From NCBI GenBank assembly GCA_045597945.1, contig JAZLLD010000055.1:16218-80217 (forward strand): a stretch of DNA of 64,000 bases, in the 5' to 3' direction. The notes under the pieces are model-generated. The model searched no databases, was not told the origin of the DNA, and worked only from the letters and a program-made list of their open reading frames with translations. The stretch is from Colimorpha sp045597945 (lineage in GTDB: Bacteria > Bacteroidota > Bacteroidia > Bacteroidales > P3). Positions 53,271 to 61,835 of the stretch are shown here, piece by piece (the first letter of the stretch is position 1; every line of letters begins with the position of its first letter). The position numbers and the translations under genes were made by a program.

Positions 53271-53298
53271 CAAAAGCCGCTCTAACGAGCGGCTTTTG
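53271..53298. terminator. Terminator between hbd and the TIR operon
   Basis: Perfect 12-bp stem CAAAAGCCGCTC / GAGCGGCTTTTG with a TAAC loop, between convergent transcripts and usable in both directions. Confidence 0.9.
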
Positions 53299-53349
53299 TA
53301 ATATCAATAGGCGAACTAATGTTAACCAAGAACTCATGTCACAGGATCA

Positions 53350-55536
53350 TCACCTCTTTAGTCTACTCCAAAACCCTTTCTTCGAGTTCAATTCTTTTGT
53401 AATTCTATCATATTCTTCTTTTGCATCTTCATATCCATTTTCTATAGACTGTTGAAAATATTCGAGGGCTTTTTGTTTCGATTTTTCGACACCTATTCCT
53501 TGATCATAACATTTACCGAGATTATAGAAGGCACGAGCATCACAACTTTCTGCGGCTTTCTGATACCAACTAACAGCTTGGCCATAGGATTTTTCAATAC
53601 CCTGACCTTTTTCATAGCAGAAACCCCAATTGACTTGTGCTGTCGGATCACCTTGCTCTGCAGCTTTTCTAAAACGCTTTACAGCCTCTTCATAGGATTG
53701 ACTTACGCCTAGACCATTATAGTAACAGTTTCCTAGGTTTGTTCGCCCAGATGCATGATCCTGACCAGCCGCAGCTTGATACCACTTTACAGCCTCTTCA
53801 TAAGATTGTTTTACACCTAATCCACATTCATATAATATGCCTAATTGATTCTGGGCATTAGGATCGCCTTGCTCTGCAGCCTTACGAATCCACTTTACGG
53901 CCTCTTCGTCTGACTGGCTTACACCTAGGCCATTATGGTAACATAATCCTAAATTCGATTGTGCAATAGGAAGACCCTGTTCCGCAGCCTTTCGAATCCA
54001 CTTTACTGCCTCTTCGTATGACTGGCCTACACCTATGCCATTATGGTAACATAATCCTAAATTCAATTGTGCAACAGGAAGACCTTGTCCCGCAGCCTTT
54101 CGGTACCACTTTACTGCCTCTTCGTATGATTGTCCTATAGATACACCTAAACCATTATAATAGCAGAAACCTAAACAACATTGAGCATCAGGATGGCCCT
54201 GCTCTGCAGCCTTTCGGTACCACTTTACTGCCTCTTCATATGATTGACTTACACCATAGCCGTAAAAGTAACAATCCCCTAAATGATATTGCGCATCATG
54301 ATAGTCCTGTTCTACTGCTTTTAGGAAATACAGTACCGCTTCTCTATTGGACTGACCAACGCCATTGCCAAATAAATAGCATTGACCCAAATCGCATAAA
54401 GCTGATGCATTCCCCTGACATGCCGCTTTTTGATACCATTTTACAGCCTCATCAAAAGACTGATCCACCCCTTGTCCGAGTTCATAACATAGACCCATGC
54501 TCCTTTGCCCCCCTGCATCACCCTTCTCAGCCGCTTTCTGGTACAACAATATAGCTTCATCAAAGGATTTCTTGACACCTCTACCATTAGAATAGCATCT
54601 TCCTAAGTTATTTTCTCCTCCAGCCAATCCTTGGTCTGCCGCCTTCTGATACCACCTAACCGCTTCTTCATATGACTGAGTAACGCCTTGGCCATACTCG
54701 TAACAACTTCCTAAGTTGTTCTCTGCTTCTGCATAGCCTTGTTCTGAGGATTTTAGAAACCACGCTACCGCCTCTTCATGAGACTGCTCAACACAGATTC
54801 CTTTCTTAAAACACACCCCGAGATAATTCTGCATCTCTGCATCACCTTGTTTAGCTGCCAACGTGGCCCATTTCACTGCTTCTTCATCTGATGATTCAAC
54901 GCCGATTCCTTTATGATAAATAGTAAACAATTGTTTTTGAGCACTCAAGTCACCTTTCTCCGCAGATTTGCGATACCACGAAATGGCTTCAGGGTAAGAT
55001 TGAGTAAAGCCATTCAATCCTACAAAATAATTATCAGCCACTATCTTTTGCGCACTTGCATCACCACCTTCTGCAGCAGCCATAAGAGAGTCTAAATCCA
55101 CGCCTGCAGATGCGATATTTGCAGGTTGTTCTTCTGGCAAACCACACCAAGAACGCAAATTATCTATCATCTTCTTTTTTTGATCCGGATTCTGGTAGTC
55201 AATAATATCATGGCCTCCATACTTAAATAAGAACCAGTCGTTTAATTCATTACCATCAATAGTGACAAAAACTATCTTTTTTTTCTTTATATCAGCAAAC
55301 CTTAATTCATCTTTCACCCATTTTGATCCTGACGAATTAACAGAATGCATGAAAAGAAATATTTCAGTATTGTTGATAGCTGAAATTATGATATCCTCAA
55401 ATTGCTGGTCGCTCTCAATTCCATTCAGATCTATCCAACATGAGCCCCTACCCACACTATCTTCAATCTCTGTCTTGATTTCGAACACTCTTTCAGTATC
55501 CTTTCTAGAATAAGAAATAAAAATCTTTTCTTCCAT
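53350..55536 (-). CDS. TIR-domain protein with about 15 Sel1 repeats
   Basis: A 728-residue cytosolic protein. Residues 1-135 are a TIR domain (KIFISYSRKD at the start, CWIDLNGI, and SKWVKDE with Glu77 at the position of the NADase glutamate). A short linker precedes about 15 Sel1-like repeats of 36 residues (consensus GxGVxQSYEEAVKWYRKAAEQGxxxAQ), a solenoid that usually binds proteins. The repeats around 53640-54260 are also very alike at DNA level, so repeat number could vary by recombination. Last gene of the TIR operon, 15 nt after the RyR gene. TIR enzymes of this sort often cleave NAD; activity here is inferred. Confidence 0.9.
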   Translation of the reverse strand: MEEKIFISYSRKDTERVFEIKTEIEDSVGRGSCWIDLNGIESDQQFEDIIISAINNTEIFLFMHSVNSSGSKWVKDELRFADIKKKKIVFVTIDGNELNDWFLFKYGGHDIIDYQNPDQKKKMIDNLRSWCGLPEEQPANIASAGVDLDSLMAAAEGGDASAQKIVADNYFVGLNGFTQSYPEAISWYRKSAEKGDLSAQKQLFTIYHKGIGVESSDEEAVKWATLAAKQGDAEMQNYLGVCFKKGICVEQSHEEAVAWFLKSSEQGYAEAENNLGSCYEYGQGVTQSYEEAVRWYQKAADQGLAGGENNLGRCYSNGRGVKKSFDEAILLYQKAAEKGDAGGQRSMGLCYELGQGVDQSFDEAVKWYQKAACQGNASALCDLGQCYLFGNGVGQSNREAVLYFLKAVEQDYHDAQYHLGDCYFYGYGVSQSYEEAVKWYRKAAEQGHPDAQCCLGFCYYNGLGVSIGQSYEEAVKWYRKAAGQGLPVAQLNLGLCYHNGIGVGQSYEEAVKWIRKAAEQGLPIAQSNLGLCYHNGLGVSQSDEEAVKWIRKAAEQGDPNAQNQLGILYECGLGVKQSYEEAVKWYQAAAGQDHASGRTNLGNCYYNGLGVSQSYEEAVKRFRKAAEQGDPTAQVNWGFCYEKGQGIEKSYGQAVSWYQKAAESCDARAFYNLGKCYDQGIGVEKSKQKALEYFQQSIENGYEDAKEEYDRITKELNSKKGFWSRLKR

Positions 55537-55551
55537 ATATAGCTACTTATA

Positions 55552-57486
55552 CTATCTGTTTCTAACAATGTTACATAATTTGTCCCAGAGCAAGATGTCT
55601 TTATCTTGGTCATCCTTTGACAATTCATCAAATGGGCGGATATTGTCATGGATAAATAATTTCTTTAGATCTTTCTTCTTTCCTTCATTCCATGCCTTCT
55701 GCTCATGGGGATCGGTCGGTCTGTATCCCATCATTAGTTTTTCCGCATCCCAACGGTTATGCTCGATTCGACCGAGAAGGTCTCTTTCTTTAGCACCAAA
55801 TTCGATTGGATTACTCAAGAATGCATCAATACTGGTTCCCATAGCACGAAGTTTGCTAGGAAGAGAGGCCACATTGTAGATATTCGACCACTGGTCTGAC
55901 ACTATTGTGTTATTCCATAATGCCTCTTTGGTGGAATTTAGTACTTCCCGCCTTTGTTCTTCCGATCCTGCATATTCTACTTCATATTCTCTAGCCAACA
56001 TCATTGCCCATTCCATCAATTGTTTTTCATCCATAACATCAACATCAGTACATCCGAAAATATGAAAATTCTTATACTTTGAATTGTCTAAAAAGGATGA
56101 TATAGAAGAACTTCCCATTTGATACACCAAAATAGGAATTCTATCTTCATAGATTCGATGTGGCAAGAAGCAGGCAACTTCCATACTCTTATAAGGGGCA
56201 TCTTCACATACTGCAATTGTCAAGAAAGAATTCTCCTTGCTCCAAACCTCAATATCCGACAAAAAGTATGTATTTGAATATGATGATTTAATAAACTCAT
56301 ACTCTAAGTCAAGAAAGTCTTTCTCCAACAACTCTGCATTATCAGTAATTACATGCTTTCCTTCCGGAGAATATTCACAATATTGATATCGACAAAGTTT
56401 AAAAAACTCAGCAAAACGTCCGGTAAAGCCTTCCATCTTGGAGTAGATGTCAGGATCTACAATAGTAATCTTTGTTTTCTTACCATGAGTGATATAGTTT
56501 GGGAAATGAGCAAGCATTGTGGTCACACGGGCAAGCATCTCTCCCATGCTAGACATACCTAAAATCAATAGATGAACATACTTTTCTGGGCATACTGCGA
56601 TATTGTCTTCGTCGCTACGATAATCTAGTTTAGGATAATCGTTTTCAATATCAACAAGCAATTTCCTAGCCCATAGTTCATCAAAACTGAATGGATGAAA
56701 ACTAGCACGATACTTCTCTTCGATACCAATATGCGATTGAAACAAAGCAAAAGTGGAGGAATCACGAAAATAGATATTGCAATTAGGAACTTTTACTTCC
56801 CCCTTATCACAAAGTTCACAAATTTTGACAAAGCAATCCAAATTGGAATTATCATGTGATATGTCACCCTCCCCACCAATGATATATATTTCTTTAGCTT
56901 TCTTAAGTTTCAGCTTTTTCTCTAAGTCTCTTGCCTCATTCTTATTTGCATGAATAAAAGTAATCTTTTTATAAGTATCATTATCTAACTCCAACTTCAA
57001 TTCCGAGCGTAACTTATCTACATCACTTTCAATCACTAACACAATCTCTTGTGTTTTGGCCAAACGAGTGATAGTACCTATCAGACGATTATCATAACCC
57101 AGAACTAGCACATGACCACCTAACTGGAACCTTGTATCACCTCGCCTTATCATCTCAGCTTTGGAGCGAATAAACGTGGTAAGTGTGGCAATGAATACGC
57201 CCGAGAAAACCACTATACCAGCAAGATACACCACCAAATAAAGAATATGTCTAGCAGGCAAAATTGGATTGTTAAGCGTAGTTTCATAAGTATAGTTTCT
57301 CAATGTGGCAGGGCTGACCATATCCACAAACACCGCTACCGGATTAATGATTTGATCAAAGACCAGGCAGTAGATGGCATAAAAAACTACAAATAGAAAC
57401 ACGAACAAGCCGCCAGTTAGCAATACGGTCTTGAATGGAGACTCAGTTAAGTCCTTATTTAGTTTAGAAATTAATTTGTTGAACAT
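55552..57486 (-). CDS. Two-TM, double RCK-like protein with C-terminal RyR domain
   Basis: A 644-residue membrane protein. Two hydrophobic helices (about 19-45 and 80-104) flank a periplasmic loop, like a two-TM channel subunit. Two Rossmann/RCK-like domains follow (HVLVLGYDNRLIG near 125-137; VHLLILGMSSMGE near 305-320), the layout of CASTOR/POLLUX- or Trk-type gating proteins. The last 75 residues are a RyR domain (RIEHNRWDAEKLMMGYRPT). RCK domains bind NAD(H), ADP-type nucleotides or ions, and bacterial RyR domains are linked by genome context to nucleotide-signalling conflict systems. Whether it conducts ions is unknown. It lies between the TIR-EF-Tu and TIR-Sel1 genes in one operon. Confidence 0.82.
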   Translation of the reverse strand: MFNKLISKLNKDLTESPFKTVLLTGGLFVFLFVVFYAIYCLVFDQIINPVAVFVDMVSPATLRNYTYETTLNNPILPARHILYLVVYLAGIVVFSGVFIATLTTFIRSKAEMIRRGDTRFQLGGHVLVLGYDNRLIGTITRLAKTQEIVLVIESDVDKLRSELKLELDNDTYKKITFIHANKNEARDLEKKLKLKKAKEIYIIGGEGDISHDNSNLDCFVKICELCDKGEVKVPNCNIYFRDSSTFALFQSHIGIEEKYRASFHPFSFDELWARKLLVDIENDYPKLDYRSDEDNIAVCPEKYVHLLILGMSSMGEMLARVTTMLAHFPNYITHGKKTKITIVDPDIYSKMEGFTGRFAEFFKLCRYQYCEYSPEGKHVITDNAELLEKDFLDLEYEFIKSSYSNTYFLSDIEVWSKENSFLTIAVCEDAPYKSMEVACFLPHRIYEDRIPILVYQMGSSSISSFLDNSKYKNFHIFGCTDVDVMDEKQLMEWAMMLAREYEVEYAGSEEQRREVLNSTKEALWNNTIVSDQWSNIYNVASLPSKLRAMGTSIDAFLSNPIEFGAKERDLLGRIEHNRWDAEKLMMGYRPTDPHEQKAWNEGKKKDLKKLFIHDNIRPFDELSKDDQDKDILLWDKLCNIVRNR

Positions 57487-57528
57487 GGCTTATCTATAAA
57501 AAGTCAGATTTGAATCAAACACAATATA

Positions 57529-59451
57529 TTAATCACCAACTTTAGTCACGCATCCGACAATTTTAGATCCCTTAGCTGATATTGTGAAATATTGACCAAC
57601 AAATACAGGCATTTCAACACTTAATGAAACACGAACCTTTTGAAATCCAGGATCAAACTGATAAGGAAAACCAAAGTCATCATCAAAAAACGTGGCTTTA
57701 ACACTTTCATTATCAAAAAACGCACAAGTACGAATAGAATTGTCGTCAATCTTACTAGACGAATCGGAACACGTTACTGCCTCGAATGTGCTGGTATGCT
57801 TTATTGTTCTTGGCTCACAAATAATCATTCCATTGCGAATCTTGTGATGATTAATATTTTTCAACAACAAACCTACATTATCACCCGCTTCACCTTGATC
57901 AAGAATCTTTCTAAACATTTCTACACCAGCAATATTACTCATCAACTTCTTACCTCCTCTGCCTACAATGTCCACAGGATCACCTGTATGAATTACGCCA
58001 GCTTGAATTCGACCTGTTGCAACAGTTCCTCGGCCTTCAATGAAATAGACATCATCAATTGGCATAACGAATGTCTTATCAACTATGCGTGAAGATACAG
58101 GTATCCAATTATCCGTGGCATCTAACAACTCCATAATAGATTCCTCACCTTCGGGAACACCATTCAGGGCAGCCAATGCTGAGCCTCGAATAATAGGTGT
58201 GTTATCTCCATCATAACCTGTCACACTGAGAAGTTCTCGTATTTCAGCCTCGACCAAATCTATTAAGTCATCATCATCTAACAAATCACATTTATTCAAA
58301 AAGACCACAATGGAGGAAACTCCCAATTCTTTGGCTAGTAATAATTGATTCCGAGTTTCTGGCATTGAACCGTCCGTTGCTGCAACAATCATGATTGCTC
58401 CATCCATTCCCAAACCTCCAGCAACTGCACCCTTTACCATATTTTGATGAGATGGGAAATCCGTTAGAGTATAACGCCTAATTTCTGTTTGGAAGTTAAA
58501 AGATGAAGCCTTAAAACTAACAAACTCACCATTACGTATTGGAGATTGTTCCAGTTCATCATAATCCACATATTCCGAATAACCCGATTCTGCCAAAGTA
58601 GATGAAATTGCTGCAGAGAGTGTAGTTTTGCCATGATTGGCATGACCTAAAACACCAATGTTAAAATGCTCTTTACCCACAATAACTGGCTGAAAATCCA
58701 CATCAGGTTCCTCAGAATATGAGTTCTTTTTTGTATTGAGTACTGGTCTATCTGGTTTATCATCTTGACGCTTGGACTTTTGAGATATGTCAAACTCAGG
58801 TTTCCTAAGCACATCGCCATTAGTAATAACGACATCATCCATATCAAGCCTTATCTTTTGAATGGTAGAAACACACGACAAAGTATATTCACCTGGCGAT
58901 AACGCAAAGCGTGTAATCGTGTCAGCTTTCGCAATACCTCTATCATCCTCGTCAATAAACACATTGCAATCAAGGTTCGGCTTAATTTTTAGATTATATG
59001 GAGCAATTGGTTGGACTTGATTATCAAGTTTTGAGGAATCAAACGAAATACCAAGTAACTTTGACAAGGCCTCACATATACTATCAACTACGGTATCTAC
59101 ACTCTTGTCGAAAACAATCCATTGCCGACGTTTCAAATAATAGCTGAAATCTTTGGGCAACTCAACACCTTCAAGAAATACTGGAATCAATTGTTTCTTT
59201 AAGTTATGAGCACTATCTATTTCATTCAAAACATCATCTGATTTCACACTATTAGGTGAAAGAAGAACAACAAATGCATTACATTTTTCTATACCATTCA
59301 TTATTGCACGAGCATAAGGAATGCCTGGAACAATATCAAACTTGTCCATCCAGCAGCCAACTCCTCGTGACTCTAATGCATTGTATATTTGCTCCGAGAT
59401 ATTGTTATCCGCACTCGAATGGCTAATAAAAACAACTTTTGAATTATCCAT
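57529..59451 (-). CDS. TIR - PEGA-like - EF-Tu-like GTPase fusion
   Basis: A 640-residue fusion. Residues 1-130 are a TIR domain (VVFISHSSAD, CWMDKFD, Glu77 at the NADase position). Residues about 151-200 look like a PEGA domain (LKIKPNLDCNVFIDEDD, LSPGEYTL). From about 262 to the end lies an EF-Tu homologue with all three domains: G1 GHANHGKT (269-276), G3 DFPSH (331-335, in place of DCPGH), G4 NKCD (386-389), G5 GSAL (423-426), and a well-kept domain II (GRGTVATGRI, DQGEAGDNVGLLL). The switch I motif RGITI is replaced by FVSFKA, so the Mg-binding Thr is lost; His335 matches catalytic His84. Domain III is shorter and divergent. The ATG at 59449-59451 matches the paralogue's start. A sensor or decoy role is inferred. 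Confidence 0.9.
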   Translation of the reverse strand: MDNSKVVFISHSSADNNISEQIYNALESRGVGCWMDKFDIVPGIPYARAIMNGIEKCNAFVVLLSPNSVKSDDVLNEIDSAHNLKKQLIPVFLEGVELPKDFSYYLKRRQWIVFDKSVDTVVDSICEALSKLLGISFDSSKLDNQVQPIAPYNLKIKPNLDCNVFIDEDDRGIAKADTITRFALSPGEYTLSCVSTIQKIRLDMDDVVITNGDVLRKPEFDISQKSKRQDDKPDRPVLNTKKNSYSEEPDVDFQPVIVGKEHFNIGVLGHANHGKTTLSAAISSTLAESGYSEYVDYDELEQSPIRNGEFVSFKASSFNFQTEIRRYTLTDFPSHQNMVKGAVAGGLGMDGAIMIVAATDGSMPETRNQLLLAKELGVSSIVVFLNKCDLLDDDDLIDLVEAEIRELLSVTGYDGDNTPIIRGSALAALNGVPEGEESIMELLDATDNWIPVSSRIVDKTFVMPIDDVYFIEGRGTVATGRIQAGVIHTGDPVDIVGRGGKKLMSNIAGVEMFRKILDQGEAGDNVGLLLKNINHHKIRNGMIICEPRTIKHTSTFEAVTCSDSSSKIDDNSIRTCAFFDNESVKATFFDDDFGFPYQFDPGFQKVRVSLSVEMPVFVGQYFTISAKGSKIVGCVTKVGD

Positions 59452-59459
59452 AAAATATT

Positions 59460-60113
59460 TCAAATAATTTTACGCCCACACTTAGAGCAATATTTAGCTG
59501 ACTTCTTGTTTACTGTTCCGCAGTGCTGACAAGTATTTGCCAAACTAACCCCATAATGATTTTCTACAAAGTGATTAGCGACGTTTACAACTTGCTTATC
59601 CCAACCTTTTTCTTTCACATATTCCCATCTGTTCTGAAAAGCTTTCTTAATTGATTTACGTGGTTTCTCTGTCATGGGAAATCGTCTTTCGCAATCAGTA
59701 ATGCAAGGTTCGTTACAATCTACATCTAATGCACAACATATTTCTTTAACCAAAGAATCAAAATCATGTTTATACGTAATCCATTGCCAACGATTCAAAT
59801 AATAGCTAAAATCCTTTGGTAACTCAACCTCTTCAAGAAACACTGGAATCAACTGTTTTTTTAATGCATGAGCATTATCTATTTCATTCAAAACGTCATC
59901 TGACCTCACACTACTAGATGAAAGAAGAACAACAAACGCATCACATTTTTCTATGCCATTCATTATTGCACGAGCATAAGGAATGCCTGGAACAATATCA
60001 AACCGGTCCATCCAACAGCCAACTCCTCGCGACTCTAATGCATTATACATTTGCTCCGAGATATTGTTATCCGCACTCGAATGGCTAATAAAAACAACTT
60101 TTGAATTATCCAT
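59460..60113 (-). CDS. TIR-domain protein with C-terminal zinc ribbon
   Basis: A 217-residue protein. The TIR domain (1-130) is nearly identical to that of the next gene (EF-Tu fusion), showing a recent tandem duplication; Glu77 is kept. A basic helical linker (about 145-190) leads to a zinc ribbon CQHC...CSKC (about 196-214) ending two or three residues before the stop. Its stop is 8 nt before the ATG of the fusion gene. Probable role: signalling partner of the fusion protein; inferred. Confidence 0.88.
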   Translation of the reverse strand: MDNSKVVFISHSSADNNISEQMYNALESRGVGCWMDRFDIVPGIPYARAIMNGIEKCDAFVVLLSSSSVRSDDVLNEIDNAHALKKQLIPVFLEEVELPKDFSYYLNRWQWITYKHDFDSLVKEICCALDVDCNEPCITDCERRFPMTEKPRKSIKKAFQNRWEYVKEKGWDKQVVNVANHFVENHYGVSLANTCQHCGTVNKKSAKYCSKCGRKII

Positions 60114-60119
60114 AATACT

Positions 60120-60620
60120 TCAAATTAACTTACTTCCACAATGAGGGCAAAAATTCGATGTTTCACTTATTGGTTTTCCGCAACTCGGGCAAAACTGAGT
60201 TCTGCTCTCTGCAAAACCACTAGTAGTATTATTCGCAATAGCACGTTCTGCAATTGCCAATGCTTTTTCATCCAATTGGCTTTGCTGAATCATTCCCCAT
60301 AGTTGGGTCAGCAATACAGGCCAAAATAGGAGCATTGAAATAGCCGTTGGGATAGCCTGCTGTCCAAAGATTCCCACACCAGCTTCAAAAAAAATGCAAT
60401 CGTCCTTGGGTATAAGAGTTACTTTCAAAGCTGATTTCATTCCTAATACCGATTTGAAAATACCGCCCTTAGAGAGTGAAATATCACTTCCTCCATATAC
60501 ACTGACATCAACCTTCGTATCATATCCCTCGCATTTAAACTCCTCAACAATTGCATTGGAGATAACAGGAATCAACGCAGGATCTGCCTTAAGTGTTTTC
60601 GTAGTCTTAAATGTTCCCAT
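60120..60620 (-). CDS. Membrane-associated zinc-ribbon protein
   Basis: A 166-residue protein: alpha/beta N-terminal domain (about 1-80; TKVDVSVYGGSDISLSKGG), one long hydrophobic segment (about 88-112, AIPTAISMLLFWPVLLTQLWG), a helical spacer, and a C-terminal zinc ribbon CPSC...CPHC ending GSKLI. I do not recognise the N-terminal domain. The ribbon and its terminal position resemble those of both neighbours. 6 nt before the TIR-zinc ribbon gene. Confidence 0.78.
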   Translation of the reverse strand: MGTFKTTKTLKADPALIPVISNAIVEEFKCEGYDTKVDVSVYGGSDISLSKGGIFKSVLGMKSALKVTLIPKDDCIFFEAGVGIFGQQAIPTAISMLLFWPVLLTQLWGMIQQSQLDEKALAIAERAIANNTTSGFAESRTQFCPSCGKPISETSNFCPHCGSKLI

Positions 60621-60628
60621 TTTATTAT

Positions 60629-61525
60629 TTATTTTAATTTAATCCCACATGATTTACAAAATGACCACTCCGAACTGATCGGAGAACCACATTGCGGACA
60701 AGTTGCACCACCTTGTAACAAGAGTATATTGCCTCTGAGTTTTTTGCAAGGCAGAGACTCCTCCCACTTCATTGCTTCATAAGCTCTAACTGGGCCATAA
60801 GGATGATCTATATCCGAATTGGCCATATAGCGAACAACCTTGTTCCATGCACTACCATTTTTGAGACGTTCATAGTCTTCACCCTGACGAGCCCATGCAT
60901 TTAAGTCCAGATTTTGGAGAATCGGGGTAGGCATACCCTCAAGTCTTGCCATCACTCTAGCCAAAGTCTCTGCAGAAGTCATCATACAAGCCACACGATC
61001 GGCCGATAATTCGGCAGCCCGACTCCACGCCAACAAAGCCTGTTTTATAGGTTTCATCGCAATATTGCCAATCGACCCTACAAAAGAATCCACCAAAGAA
61101 TCACCAAGGTCAAATATAGCATTGGCTAAAGTTGAATACAACACATGCTGGCAAAGAATATGACCACACTCGTGTGCCAGTACTGCAATCAGCTCGTCCT
61201 CCTTGAAACGGCGCACAAGACCGTATGTTACAGTTATAAAAACCCGCTTATTGCCCGATGTCCATGCATTGGGGTAAGGTGACATCTGCATGTATAGTTC
61301 AGGAACAGGAATACCCAAAGCCTGACAAATAGGAGGTAAAAGACGATACACCTCTGGCATCTGCGACTCAGACAACCTTAAATTGGAAGTCACATTATTG
61401 CTCCACATAATCTCTTCGTAGCCATACTCAAACACCTTTTCCATCACTAAAGATAGTGTGGGAATACTCTTCAACGTCTTTAGTGCAGAAGCATCATCTG
61501 GATGAATAAAATCGTTAATATTCAT
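60629..61525 (-). CDS. M48-family metallopeptidase with C-terminal zinc ribbon
   Basis: A 298-residue protein. Zinc-protease motif HECGH (about 119-123, in VLAHECGHILCQH) and downstream AELSADR supplying the third ligand mark the M48 family. No clear signal peptide or N-terminal membrane helix, unlike HtpX, so it looks cytosolic. The chain ends in a zinc ribbon CPQC...CKSC. The ATG at 61523-61525 is preferred to an upstream TTG. It may process or regulate the TIR proteins through the shared ribbons; that is a guess. Confidence 0.85.
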   Translation of the reverse strand: MNINDFIHPDDASALKTLKSIPTLSLVMEKVFEYGYEEIMWSNNVTSNLRLSESQMPEVYRLLPPICQALGIPVPELYMQMSPYPNAWTSGNKRVFITVTYGLVRRFKEDELIAVLAHECGHILCQHVLYSTLANAIFDLGDSLVDSFVGSIGNIAMKPIKQALLAWSRAAELSADRVACMMTSAETLARVMARLEGMPTPILQNLDLNAWARQGEDYERLKNGSAWNKVVRYMANSDIDHPYGPVRAYEAMKWEESLPCKKLRGNILLLQGGATCPQCGSPISSEWSFCKSCGIKLK

Positions 61526-61526
61526 A

Positions 61527-61745
61527 CTAAGCAAGTCCTTTGTATTTAAAATTACTTGAATTGCACCCTAACTTTTTGATATCACACCCATACATACGCA
61601 TGTATGCCTCTGCCACAGCATCCATGCCATGAGAAAATGGGGTTGGTGCATGGTACTGAAGTGTTACTACAACACTCATCGCAGGAACTATTGTAACACC
61701 ATTTGAACACATCGTTCGTACCGGCCACACTTGAAAAACTTTCAT
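61527..61745 (-). CDS. Small protein, DUF6140-like
   Basis: A 72-residue protein with a small beta-barrel look (FQVWPVRTMCSNGVTIVPAMSVVVTL) and a helix AVAEAYMRMYGCDIKKLG. It resembles the DUF6140 group of Bacteroidota small proteins, from pattern memory. Its stop lies one base before the M48 ATG, so it is coupled. Function unknown. Confidence 0.6.
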   Translation of the reverse strand: MKVFQVWPVRTMCSNGVTIVPAMSVVVTLQYHAPTPFSHGMDAVAEAYMRMYGCDIKKLGCNSSNFKYKGLA

Positions 61746-61835
61746 AACTAACCAACAATAGTCAAGTTTAAATCATCGAATATACAAAAACTTTATTGAC
61801 AGATTAAATTGCTCCACCTTATACAATGATAATCA

